NCBI GenBank assembly: GCA_963575745.1
Contig: CAUYUJ010006524.1
Location: 296,001-360,000, forward strand
Source of the DNA: Prorocentrum cordatum
Lineage: Eukaryota; Sar; Dinophyceae; Prorocentrales; Prorocentraceae
DNA length: 64,000 nucleotides
Direction of reading: 5' to 3'
The position numbers and the translations under genes are program-made. The notes beneath the pieces were generated by a model, which saw nothing but the letters and a program-made list of their open reading frames with translations, ran no database searches and had not been told where the DNA came from. This document shows, in pieces, positions 7,994-16,902 of the stretch. Each line of letters starts with the position of its first letter. The first letter of the stretch is position 1.

Positions 7994-8100
7994 CTATTTT
8001 TTTGTTCAAAAATATCATGTGGTGCTGGGTCTTCGTTTTGAAGAGACAGCGCCCCGCGTTTCCTCCTCTCCTCTCCTCCTTCTTCCTCCCCCATCCTTCC
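7994..8100 (+). repeat. Leader module ahead of the 90-bp satellite
   Basis: TGGGTCTTCGTTTTGAAGAG preceded by a T-rich stretch and followed by a CT-rich tract. The same arrangement heads the arrays at 44.6, 47.0, 50.0 and (inverted) 56.45 kb. Confidence 0.6.
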
Positions 8101-8129
8101 TCCTCCTGTCCGTGACTCTGCCCTCCGCA

Positions 8130-8935
8130 TGTCAATTTCGGCACGCCCCCCACGAGGATCGTGGCCCCATAGGTAGCTCCACCCAAGGCCCCAGTGGCAG
8201 GGTCCGCATGATGGGCTCCCGCCAGCTCGGCACACCCCTAATGAGGATCGTGGCCCCATAGGAAGTGCCTCCAAAGGCCCCAGTTGCAGGGTCCGCACGG
8301 CAGACTCGGACAAGTCTGGCACACCCCTCACAGGAACCGTGGCCCCACAGGGGGCTCCACCGAAGGCCCCAGTGTCAGGGTCCGCATGGCGGCCAGTTCG
8401 GCACACCACTCACGAGGATCGATGCCCCATAGGGGGCTCAACCGAAGGCCCCAGTGTCAGGGTCTGCATGGCGGCCAGTTCGACACATCCTCAAGAGGAT
8501 CGTGGCCCCATCGGGAGCTCCGCCCAAGGCCCCAGTGGCAGGGGCCGCATGGTGGACCCGGGCCAGTCCAGCACAACCCTCACGAGGATCGTGGCCCCTA
8601 TAGGGAGCGCCACCGAGGGCCCCAGTGGCAGGGTCCGCATGGCGCACTCGGGCCTGTTGGGCACCCCCCTCACGAGGATCGTGGCCCCATAGGGGTCGCC
8701 ACCGAGGGCCCCAGTGGCAGGGTCCGCACGGCGGACTCGGGCCAGTTCGGCACACCGCTCACGAGGATCGATGCCTTATAGGGGTCGCCACCGAGGGACC
8801 CAGAAGCAGGGGGATCGTGGCCCCATCGGGAGCTCCGCCCAAGGCCCCAGTGGCAGGGTCCGCACGGCGCACTCGGGCCTGTTGGGCACCCCCCTCACGA
8901 GGATCGTGGCCCCATACAGAGCTCCAGACGCACAG
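8130..8935 (+). repeat. 90-bp satellite array B1
   Basis: About nine to ten units of 80-90 bp with the core CACGAGGATCGTGGCCCCAT, GGGAGCTCC, AAGGCCCCAGTGGCAGGGTC. Read on the other strand, the unit matches the array at 53.6-56.3 kb. Units differ more from one another here than there. Confidence 0.85.
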
Positions 8936-9085
8936 GTTGTGCCACGTGCGCTATGCCGAGCTTGCGTGCCCCCCTGCTGCGTCTCGTCTCCCTCGCGGTA
9001 CTCGCAGCTGCCTCTGGTTGAGTCTGTCGTCGGGCGAATTGCCTACTTCTTCCCACCACCGTGTATGGTCTTGTGCTTCCTCACA

Positions 9086-9252
9086 GGCTCGAGGAGGCAC
9101 AGGCAGAAGCTGCCCAGCACAACGTCGAGAAGATGCTGGACCTGCAGACCAACGTGAACAAGGTGCTGCGACGCCGGGCGGAGAGGAGCCGGGAAGACTT
9201 GTCCAAGATGTACGCGAGGCTGGCCAAGTTGACGGGTCGCAAGGGTTTGAAG
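9086..9252 (+). CDS. Coiled-coil exon
   Basis: After CCTCACAG, the frame reads RLEEAQAEAAQHNVEKMLDL and on to RAERSREDLSKMYARLAKLT. Strong heptad character. The end is placed at 9252 because a phase-0 GA donor there pairs with the CTGAG acceptor at 9438 and keeps frame. Same style as the exons at 3-175 and 2630. Confidence 0.65.
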
Positions 9253-9438
9253 GAGTCGAAGAGCACAAACACACATGCAGATGTTTGGACGCCCGCGCAG
9301 ATGTGGCGGAGCGGCGTTGGGCCCCCGTGGCGTCTCCTTCGGCGCCGCTCCTGGGGGCGCCAGGGGGGGCCCAGCGCTGATCCACGAAATCCACGCAGAC
9401 CTCCGAACGTGTTATGTTTGGTTTCATCTTGCACTGAG
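9253..9438 (+). mobile_element. Intron made of a T3 hairpin, candidate GA-AG
   Basis: 186 bp beginning GAGTCGAAGAGC and ending TTGCACTGAG. The right arm (GATCCACGAAATCCACGCAG, then ACCTCCGAACG) and a decayed left arm flank a GC-rich loop. The intron is hairpin almost throughout. Confidence 0.6.
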
Positions 9439-9972
9439 GACGTGGACCCGGCTGCGCAGCTCGAGCAGCGACTGGCCAGCTTCAAAAGCTACATCGCCAC
9501 TTACAACAGGACGTTGTTCTTCTGGCGGCAGCGTTTCGGGAGGTGGTTCGCAAGCGTGCGCCAGGCGTATGGCAACGAGGTGGGCGACGTCATCGAAGAC
9601 CCGGAGTGCCCCGAAAGTTTAAGGGATAGCAAGGAGCTCTGGCGAGCGCTGCAGGCCCGTGCTAGCACCAACCTGCACACCGAGTCAGGAAAAGTCGACA
9701 TCATGCGCACGTTCGCCGAGAGTCTGGCCAAGCTGGCCGACAGCGACCCGAGCAAGAAAGAGAGCCGGGGGCTCCTCCAGGAGGCGCTGGCGGTGTTGGG
9801 CGACCTGCGCGAGCACGGCAGCCTTGAGGCCGAGGAGATCAGGCGCGAGTCGCGCTGTCTGTGGGCGTCGATGGAGCGGGACCTCGGCACGGGCCCGCGG
9901 CGCTCTCACGGCCGTCGCGGCAGCGTCGGCAGCGCCCGGAGCCCCGGGAGGGTCGGTGCAGCAAGAGCTGCG
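9439..9972 (+). CDS. Long helical exon
   Basis: 178 codons: starts DVDPAAQLEQRLASFKSYIA, includes NRTLFFWRQRFGRWFASVRQ and ESGKVDIMRTFAESLAKLAD, ends with a basic Ser/Arg/Gly tail. The donor is GCTGC|GTAAAC at 9973. It is the best-supported exon of this block: long, non-repetitive, bounded by introns on both sides, with phase that joins to 10156. The family is unrecognised; a structural/cytoskeletal helical protein is possible. Confidence 0.75.
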
Positions 9973-10155
9973 TAAACGGGAAGTGTTCGGAGCTCTGTTC
10001 AGACTTCTCGGATCTGCGCCGGATCCCCCTTCCCGGCGCGCGGAGCGCTTCACGTGCGGCGCCACAGGCGCCGCCAGGGGGGCCCAGCGCCGATCCCAGA
10101 AATCCGCGCGGAGCTCCGACAGTTTATGTTCATGCCACGTGTTGCTCCCCTGCAG
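9973..10155 (+). mobile_element. GT-AG intron made of a T3 hairpin
   Basis: 183 bp from GTAAACGGG to GCTCCCCTGCAG. Left arm TTCGGAGCTC...TTCTCGGATCTGCGCC pairs with right arm GATCCCAGAAATCCGCGCGG. Removing it joins AARA(A)|SIEQRL in frame. Confidence 0.75.
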
Positions 10156-10210
10156 GAGCATCGAGCAGAGGCTCGCGGTGGTCTTGACGGGGCTCGACGC
10201 AGGAGCTGGA
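10156..10210 (+). CDS. Short exon
   Basis: Reads (A)SIEQRLAVVLTGLDAGAG and ends at G|GTATGAATG. The split codon is completed by the last two bases of the exon at 9439-9972. Confidence 0.6.
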
Positions 10211-10565
10211 GGGTATGAATGCGAGGGCAATGACCAAGACTGAAGGTGGAAGCGGCGGTGCTGATCCAGGTCACCGTGCCTCGTGGCCACCGCCGATCTG
10301 TGGATCATCCCCGCGGATCGGCGGCGGCCAGCATGGACCATGACCACGATCGTTCGGTAGCAAGTATCCGGAGCCTTGTACACCCTCTTAACTCCGTCTT
10401 CAGTGTCGACGGGCGTCGATTAGCGCTGGGTAATCGGCGAGATGGCGCCGATCTAGCGTCGACTAACGTCAATTCGCGTCGATGCAACGTCGAGGGGCGT
10501 CGATTCGCGTCGGTTCGCAGGAGCCAACAAGATGGCATGGGAGCCTCCAGCGAGTTGCCACAGAG
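10211..10565 (+). repeat. Intron containing the GCGTCGATT-rich repeat (uninterrupted copy)
   Basis: 10330-10565 matches 1437-1554 plus 1688-1726, without the T2 insertion seen there. Rich in TAGCGTCGAC/TAACGTC motifs. Confidence 0.6.
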
Positions 10566-10589
10566 CGATTGGCGTGCCACTGCCGTCGG

Positions 10590-10605
10590 CGTCGTCGTCG
10601 CTGTT

Positions 10606-10663
<58 letters not shown>

Positions 10664-10665
10664 GC
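10590..10665 (+). repeat. (GTC)n microsatellite
   Basis: About 75 bp of GTC repeat between an intron repeat and the exon at 10698. Confidence 0.9.
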
Positions 10666-10697
10666 ATGGCCGTGGTCGGCGTGCTGCCCCCCCAGGA

Positions 10698-10862
10698 GCG
10701 GGCCCCCGGGAGCGCCAGCTGCTCGCCTGGCTGCGCTCCGCCCTGCGGCTCCCGGGCGCGCGCCGGGGCCCGGAGCCGGGCCCGCTCGACGCCGATTTGC
10801 TGAGCCTGGACTCGGAGGAGCTGGCGGACCGGCTGGAGGAGACCGGTGGCCGGGCCACCGCG
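10698..10862 (+). CDS. Helical exon
   Basis: After CCCCCCCAG, the frame reads RERQLLAWLRSALRLPGARR and DADLLSLDSEELADRLEETG. Amphipathic, not repeat-derived. It runs into a (TCA)n tract, so the 3' boundary is before 10878. Confidence 0.55.
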
Positions 10863-10877
10863 GGGGGTCATCATATT

Positions 10878-10890
10878 AAGCGCCTGGTCG

Positions 10891-10953
<63 letters not shown>

Positions 10954-11036
10954 CCATCATCGTCATCGTCATCGTCATCATCATCACTACCACCACCATC
11001 ACCATCACCATCACCATCACCATCATCATTATCATT

Positions 11037-11109
<73 letters not shown>

Positions 11110-11161
11110 CCATCACCATCACCATCACCATCACCGTCATTGTCATCATCACCACCACCAT

Positions 11162-11205
<44 letters not shown>

Positions 11206-11285
11206 GCATCATCATCAGCATCATCAGCATCATCGTCATCATCGTCATCAGCATCATCATCATCATCGTCATCATCATCAGCAGA
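10878..11285 (+). repeat. (ATC)n microsatellite, about 400 bp
   Basis: Long imperfect ATC/ACC repeats. Frames across it encode poly-Ser, poly-Ile or poly-Asp and are not genes. Confidence 0.95.
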
Positions 11286-11317
11286 TTCGGCTTCTGGTCC
11301 AGTCGGGCGAGCAGACC

Positions 11318-11455
11318 CGTGCACATGCACCGATCCTGGCCAGGCCCGTCCCAGAGCCCAGGCTCGGTGTGTGTGTGAGTGTGTGTCACGAGGGCGCATG
11401 CACAGATCCTGGGCTCAGGGGGGGCCTGGCCAGAGCCGGAGCATGTGCAGATAGC
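11318..11455. repeat. Imperfect inverted repeat around GT-rich loop
   Basis: GTGCACATGCACCGATCCTG with GCCAGGCCC at 11320-11350 pairs with GGGGCCTGGCCAGAGCC...GCATGTGCAG near 11420-11450. Confidence 0.5.
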
Positions 11456-11479
11456 TATTGTTCCTCTTAGCCAGTGGTG

Positions 11480-11870
11480 GGCAAAGTACAGATCCACGTG
11501 TCTGCGGCCTCGCTGGCCGGGCCCCCGGGGCCGCGGCCCCGCGGAGAGCCGCGTGTCCACGGGGTCACGCACCAGAGTACGGACCACGAGGGCGCGGATA
11601 CAGATGGAGCGTTCCAGAAAAGGCCTTGCCTTCCAGGATCGAAGGAGTTGCCAACACTTCCGCGGCGGAATGCGGCGGAAGGTCGGCGGAAGTAAAGCGA
11701 GGCCGCCTCCGCCGGCGGAAGCTCGGCGGAAGGCGGCGGAAGTGAAAGATGTGTCTCCAAGTGATGAAAACAATTTTGGGTTCGGGGTTCCGCCGCTCGT
11801 GAGCCGGAGGGAGGCGAGAAGTCACCGATGCCTCCGCTCGTCCTGGGGCCTCGGTGACTTCTCGCCAAGG
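11480..11870 (+). other. GC-rich region with repeat fragment and perfect hairpin
   Basis: A short frame (VQIHVSAASLAGPPGPRPRG) at 11480-11600 may be an exon but is weak. 11680-11725 is a GCGGAAGTAAAGCGAGGCCG repeat also at 29775. 11812-11865 is a hairpin: GGCGAGAAGTCACCGA pairs with TCGGTGACTTCTCGCC. Confidence 0.4.
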
Positions 11871-11997
11871 GGATGACATGTGTCGTCGTCGTCGCCAGGC
11901 CGGCCCTGGCAGCAGCGGACGTCGTCAGCGCACAAATTTACACAACAAGTCTAGATTGCTTGCGCAGCCACAACGTGACGTACATTCCTCTGTTCTT

Positions 11998-12070
11998 CCT
12001 CCTCCTCCTCCTGCTTCTCCTCCTCCTCCTCCTCCTCCTCGTCCTCCTCCTCCTCCTCCTCCTCCTCCTT
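11998..12070 (+). repeat. (CTC)n microsatellite
   Basis: Pyrimidine tract of CTC repeats between unassigned sequence and the nested element block at 12.2 kb. Confidence 0.9.
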
Positions 12071-12241
12071 CCCCAGGTCTAGTCATAACCTGTTCTGGCG
12101 GTTGCCAATGCTGCAGCTCAGCTGTGCCCACACGCCCCTCTGGATGCTCGGCCGTGGTGGGCGGTGGTGGCGGAGAGGCGCAGCGTCAGAGCACACAAGT
12201 GTTCGGAGCTCCGCGCGGCTTGCTCGGATCAGCGCTGGGCT

Positions 12242-12435
12242 CGTGGAGGACGATCCATGGAGAGGAAGCATGTCGCCAAACACTTTCCAGATGTCTTAAA
12301 CATGGGTTAAACATGTTTTTTTATCATGTACAACAAACATGTTTAAACCATGCTCAGAGCATCTTGTCGACATTTTGATCACATCTTGAGTTCAATGGTA
12401 GGACTGTTAGGGTGTCCATTGTCGTGGCATCCGCA
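12242..12435. mobile_element. T4 element
   Basis: Begins GTGGAGGACGAT and ends GTCGTGGCATCCGCAA. It matches 43974-44160 over its length, including GATGTCTTAAACATG/TTAAACATG stretches and AGGACTGTTAGGGTGTCCA near the right end. Confidence 0.65.
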
Positions 12436-12553
12436 ACGCTGGGCCCTTCTTTCCAGCGCCTGTGCTGCCCCTGGCGCGCTCCGCGGGCCAAGGAGGGGCT
12501 CCCAGCTTGTGTGCTGTTCCAACCTACTTCAGCCTTGACCACCAGAAGGAGTC

Positions 12554-12655
12554 TCGAGCACCAAGGAAAAGTTCCCAGGCTGGAGGGTTTCACGTGTCGG
12601 GCCCTGGGAGGCGATACTCGCTCGACACTGCTTCCGTACTTTTCTGGGTGCTCGA
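12554..12655. mobile_element. T5 element with 16-bp inverted ends
   Basis: TCGAGCACCAAGGAAAA and TTTTCTGGGTGCTCGA are inverted. A related copy, in the opposite orientation, is at 30232-30351. Confidence 0.55.
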
Positions 12656-12904
12656 ACTCATTTCTGGGATGTGGTCCCTAAGTACGACGAGAGCAACAAA
12701 AGTCTCAGCGCAGATCCAAGAAATCCGCGCGGAGCTCCGAAAATTTACGTGTATTCAGTTGGTTGTTCCTCGAGATGCCGCTGCTCCTCCTAGAGAGCCC
12801 TCGTCGCCTTGGCTGGATTCCCGTTGAATTGCTGGCCTGAACGCGCCCGCGAGAGGCCTGGGGAGCAGCTGTATCGGTGTATTCGTGCCCCCCCTCCCCT
12901 TGAG

Positions 12905-13087
12905 GAAGAGAGGCAGGCGAAGAAGTTCAGCTTCGGACTCCTGAGCGATCGGCTGCTCGCAAGGGGCGCCCTGCTCCGCAAGCCCGTCTTCGAGAAAGCC
13001 GAGGAGACGTTCGACGAGGGCCTCAGGAGGCTCGCGAGGCTGCACCGCGCGGTGCAGAGGCGCAAGGAGCGGCTTGCTGGCAACAGA
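12905..13087 (+). CDS. Helical exon
   Basis: After a pyrimidine tract ending CCCCTTGAG, the frame reads EERQAKKFSFGLLSDRLLAR, RKPVFEKAEETFDEGLRRLA and LHRAVQRRKERLAGNR. Clearly protein-like and helical. It ends near a possible GC donor (AGA|GCTAAG). Confidence 0.65.
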
Positions 13088-13154
13088 GCTAAGGATCAGC
13101 ATCGTTTAACCGGTCCTCATCCCCACCAGGCCATGGTATCTCAGCCCCACTCGG

Positions 13155-13330
13155 AAGCCTTGAGACGGGGGTCAATGCGAATGGGGGTCAGCCAGAGCGC
13201 CCGATCTTGCAGGATGCTGCAGGACCAGGGTCGCATTGACCCAGGTTTGGGCGCAGGATCCTGCAGGATCTTGCAGGATCCTTCGCATTGACCCAGCTTT
13301 GGATGCAGGATCTTGCAGTATCTCTAGGGC
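13155..13330 (+). repeat. GCAGGATCTTGCAGGATCC repeat, shared with 30.0 kb
   Basis: GAGACGGGGGTCA(A/G)TGC, then repeated CTTGCAGGATCCTGCAG motifs; the same order occurs at 30023-30165. Confidence 0.6.
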
Positions 13331-13337
13331 TCCAGGG

Positions 13338-13520
13338 GAACGCAGAATGACATGAACATAACAACTCGGAGGTCCGCGCGGATTTCTCGGATCGGCGCTG
13401 GACCCCCCCCTGGCGGCGCCTCCGGCGCCGCCCCTGGCGCGTTCCGCGCGCCAAGGAGCGGGTTCCAGCGCGGATCCGAGCAATCCGCGCGGACCTGCGA
13501 GTTTTTAGATTGGCCCCGCG
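13338..13520. mobile_element. T3 hairpin
   Basis: Left GGGGAACGCAGAATGACATG at 13338, arm GTCCGCGCGGATTTCTCGGA; right arm GATCCGAGCAATCCGCGCGG near 13470; right terminus decayed. Confidence 0.6.
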
Positions 13521-13714
13521 AGAGCCGAAGAGAACAGCATCGACCCCCACCCGGGAGGGTAAAAGTCTTTGGGGCCGAGGCCACGCCAGTGGGGACGGGG
13601 GATCGGTCAAAAGCGTTGCTCATAGGAGGGCCTCGACGTCGCCCAGGGCAGCAGGCTCCGCATGCTCAGCCTCTTCCGGGAGGACAGGGCCGCCACGAGG
13701 CTGTAAAGCTACTC

Positions 13715-13876
13715 TTAAGTCGAGCCTGTCCCTCTACAGGAGGAATATTCAAACATAGTTTTAAAGATAATTTGGGGGCCGTTTTTGGTCGATATTTGCA
13801 CAAATGTGTGCATTTGTTTCGGCAATGCTTCATTTGTCCTTCAAATCCCGCCTGTAGGGGGACATGCCCGACCTAA
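13715..13876. mobile_element. T1 MITE with exact 8-bp duplication
   Basis: Ends TTAAGTCGAGCCTGTCCC and GACATGCCCGACCTAA; AGCTACTC flanks at 13707-13714 and 13877-13884. No coding content. Confidence 0.85.
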
Positions 13877-13889
13877 AGCTACTCGCGGT

Positions 13890-14214
13890 TCGCGATTCGC
13901 GGCTCCTCCTCACCTTCCTTGTCCTCCTCTGCTCGCCCAGGGGGGCGGCACGAGAGCGCGGCGTTGCTCGTGCTTCGCGCAGCGCGAAGCGCGAGCACAG
14001 CTGCCCTTGAGGACAGCATGCTGCGTGAGGAAGTCCACGCCTTTCGCGTGCAACCTCCCTGGCCGCACCAGTACGTCTTCTCACCAAGCTTGAGGTGTGT
14101 GTGGCGACATTCGCATGCTACCGCCAGCTGTTGAGTCGTGCTGTCCGCTCCCGTCTTCTCTCCCTCGAGCGAAGCATGTGCAGTCTAAAATCTAAAACGC
14201 GCATCGCGGAGCGC
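13890..14214. other. No gene recognised
   Basis: Contains a small palindrome at 13974-14000 (CTTCGCGCAGCGCGAAG). No coding frame with splice context stands out. Confidence 0.4.
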
Positions 14215-14335
14215 CAGGAAGGCCTTCCAATGCCGCGGGAAGGAGCTCTCGAAGCTCCAGGAAGGTGCTTTCGAAAGAGCTTCTGGGAAGTTTCAGGGCA
14301 CACGTATTGGAAAACAGCCAGGAAAGGCATGTAGG
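14215..14335. repeat. Left arm of a distant inverted pair
   Basis: CAGGGCACACGTATTGGAAA and upstream GAGCTTCTGGGAAG, CTCCAGGAAGG are found inverted at 14988-15112 (there GGCACGCGTATTGGGGAACG on the other strand). Confidence 0.55.
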
Positions 14336-14616
14336 GACGCGCTGCGACCTCAGGAGGCGCAGCGGCGATGATTGACCGAAGCCAGAACGAGCCCTGGGGC
14401 TACCCTGCGGCGCCGGATTCTAATCTGAAGCCCTCTTAGCTCTCAGACAGTCATCTGGGAGAAAGAGTTGCCCTCGAACCTCAAGTTTTCAAATATACCA
14501 CACCCTCCCCGCCCAAGCCAGATTCCGCCGCCGGGGGCCACCTTCACGATACAGAAGCCACGCCCCAGGGATGGAACTCTGTATGCCAGACCCACGACCA
14601 GGACCCTCGCCCGCTT

Positions 14617-14800
14617 AGGGGAACAGAGAATGACATGAACGTAAAAACTCGGAGGTCCGCGAGGATTTCTCGGATCGGCGCTGGACCACCCATGGCGGCG
14701 CCGGCGCCGCCCCTGGCGCGCTCCACGCGCCAGGGAGGGGGTGACATCCGCGCGGACCTTAGCGTTTTCATGTTCATGCCATTCTTCGTTCCCCTAGACA
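14617..14800. mobile_element. T3 hairpin with 44-bp near-perfect ends
   Basis: GGGGAACAGAGAATGACATG... at 14618 pairs with ...GCCATTCTTCGTTCCCC at 14795. It is the best-preserved termini of the family. Confidence 0.75.
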
Positions 14801-14987
14801 TGTAGGGGGCGGAAGGAAACTCGATCTTTTTCCAACGCCTTCCTATTTCATGTTTCTGCCCACTTCTTCTGACCGACGTGTATAGTATACAATTTGTTCG
14901 GGCGGACTCGAGGACACAGGTAGCCCTGGAGGTCGTTCTGACTTCCCGCAGGATCCCCGGCGAAGCTTGTCCAAACCGGAAATTTGT

Positions 14988-15112
14988 CCCGAGACACCCT
15001 GCCTGAGCGTTCCCCAATACGCGTGCCCGGCAGCTCTCCAGAAGGTCCTTCGGAAGCTCTCTCCAGGTCCTTCCAGAGTCCTTCGACGGGCCTTTCCACG
15101 CCCTTCGGGCGC
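14988..15112. repeat. Right arm of a distant inverted pair
   Basis: Reverse-complement partner of 14215-14335; between them lies the T3 hairpin at 14617. Confidence 0.55.
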
Positions 15113-15129
15113 CCTGCTACCCGGGCTAT

Positions 15130-15335
15130 GGGCCCCACGAGTGCCCGTGCGGACTCGAGGACATGCAGAGGATCGACACGCTCCGCTCGCTCGGGCGCGA
15201 CCCGCGCACGGCAGGCTCGGCGAGGGCGTCCTCCCGCTCGCTGCCCGAGGCCGGCGCCCTGCACGACCCCGCGGAGGGGCCGACGCCCCAGAGCCAGGTT
15301 GGGCCACGCGCGGGGCGTTCCAGAAAGGGCCTCGC
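15130..15335 (+). CDS. Candidate exon
   Basis: Frame reads CGLEDMQRIDTLRSLGRDPR, then ASSRSLPEAGALHDPAEGPT. It stops being credible at the (GGA)n tract at 15344. No domain. Confidence 0.4.
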
Positions 15336-15343
15336 CTTCGAGG

Positions 15344-15522
15344 GCCGGAGGAGGAGGAGGAGGAGGAGGAGGAGGAGGAGGAGGAGGAGGAGGAGGAGGA
15401 GGAGGAGGAGGAGGAGGAGGAGGAGGAGGAGGAGGAGGGGGAGGAGGGGGAGGAAGGGAGGAGGGAGGAGGAGGAGGAGGAGGAGGAGGGAGGAGGAGGA
15501 GGAGGAGGAGGAGGAGGAGGAG
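15344..15522 (+). repeat. (GGA)n microsatellite
   Basis: About 180 bp of GGA repeat, then a pyrimidine-rich stretch to 15650. Confidence 0.95.
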
Positions 15523-15962
15523 TTGCCCTCTCTTACTCCTGATCCCCCCCTATCCTCATCCTTCTCCTCCTACTCCCTTTCCTCCTCACCGCTCCTCTCC
15601 CCCCTCCTCCTACACCTTCCCCTCCTCCTCCGAGGTGGCTCCCTGCGTGGCCCCCCCCCCCCGCAGCCGTTTTGCCCGCGGGGGGCGCGGGGCCCGTGCA
15701 ATAGGGAGCCCCCAGCCCCAGGCTTCGCCTGGCGCGACGCGGCTGCCGCGAGCCAGCGATCGCGAGGCAGCTGCCCCCCCTGTGGCCTCGGCGCTCTGCC
15801 CAGAGGCCCACTGCACTCGCCACAGAGGGCGGCCCACCACGGTCGCGCTCTCCAGCGTGGCACCGCCGCTTGCGGCGCATCCGTGCATCGGCTCGCCGCC
15901 GCCTGCGGCTCGCCGCCGACCACGACGCCCTCACGCGCCACCACGGCTCCAGGCCGCCTGCC

Positions 15963-16902
15963 ATGGCCAAAGGTGGGCGCGGCCGCAGCCGAGGCCCCCA
16001 GGAGGGCCGTGGTGCTTCGGGCCCTGGCGCGCCTGGGAGCCAGCTTCGAACCAACTTCCAGCAGAACTTCCAGCAACTTCCAGCAGAACGAGTGCTGCTA
16101 CATGTGCGGCTGGGACAGGCTCGGCCGACCAGATCCATCTGGTGCCGAACCGCCTGGTGCCAAGCGCCGTGCCCAGTCAGGCAGCAGGCAGTCGCGTGGG
16201 GCCCCCAGCAGAGCCCCGCCTCAAGACGCCGAGAGCACCTCCACAGGCGGCCAGGGTGAGCAAGACGACGTTGCTCGTGCCCGCAAGGCCCTCGCCGCCC
16301 TGCGCCGTCTTCAGCTTCCTGAGGACTCGAAGGTGGTACTCTCTGCCAAGAAGCAACTGGCGGGCGCAGAGGAACGTAAGCGCGCCGCCCGCACCCCTGA
16401 CGACATGCTTCGCCGTGCTCTGGATCGCCAAGCATCTAAGCTTCGTGAGCACAACGACCTCAAGACGCAGGTCGACGCGCTGCAGGAGCAGCTCACGGCG
16501 AAGCAGACGGAGCTCACGAGCGCTGCCGCGGAGCTGGCCGCCATTCAGGCAGAAGTCGCCACGGCGCGTGCTGCCATCATGGCAACTACCCCCGGTGACT
16601 CGACGGTCGGCAGTCTGGAGGAGGCCATGGGCCGCCTGCAAGGAGTGGTCGCCGCAGCACCACGTGCTGTGGCCGCTGGCAACCCAGACATGCTGCTCCA
16701 ATCGCTCAACACGCACCTCGTTGAGCTTCAGCGCGCCTTTGTACTCCATCGGCGCGCTGTCGTCCCCAGTGGCCCAAGTGCAGAGCCAGGTGCTGAGCCT
16801 CCTGACGTCGCCCCCGTGCTCACCGCGCCCATGGAGGGTGTTGCGCCTCGCACTCCTGGCAGTATTCCCAGGCGGCACCCACCTTTGGGACGCAGCCATT
16901 GA
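15963..16902 (+). pseudogene. LINE 1 ORF1 (RNA-binding/coiled-coil protein), frameshifted
   Basis: The ATG at 15963 gives MAKGGRGRSRGPQEGRG in one frame. The rest, from about 16085, is in another frame: ECCYMCGWDRLGR (CxxC), then a coiled coil (REHNDLKTQVDALQEQLTAK) and AAAELAAIQAEVATARAA. The shift falls in the tandem AACTTCCAGCAG repeat at 16055-16093, where one unit is two bases short. It ends with TGA at 16900-16902. Confidence 0.7.

Larger units (their letters stand above)
12190..12765. mobile_element. T3 hairpin broken by two other elements
   Basis: T3 left arm GTTCGGAGCTCCGCGCGG at 12198-12215, and a right arm AAGAAATCCGCGCGGAGCTC at 12718-12737 ending in ATTCAG. Between them lie a T4 element (12242-12435, flanked by CGCTGGGC on both sides) and a T5 element (12554-12655). 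This gives a relative age order. Confidence 0.55.

Noticed and set aside
8130-8935. CRISPR array
   Set aside because: Units are contiguous and similar along their whole length; no repeat-spacer alternation, and the genome is eukaryotic.
10305-11773. Frames encoding poly-Asp, poly-Ile, poly-Ser or poly-Met
   Set aside because: All derive from the (ATC)n tract.
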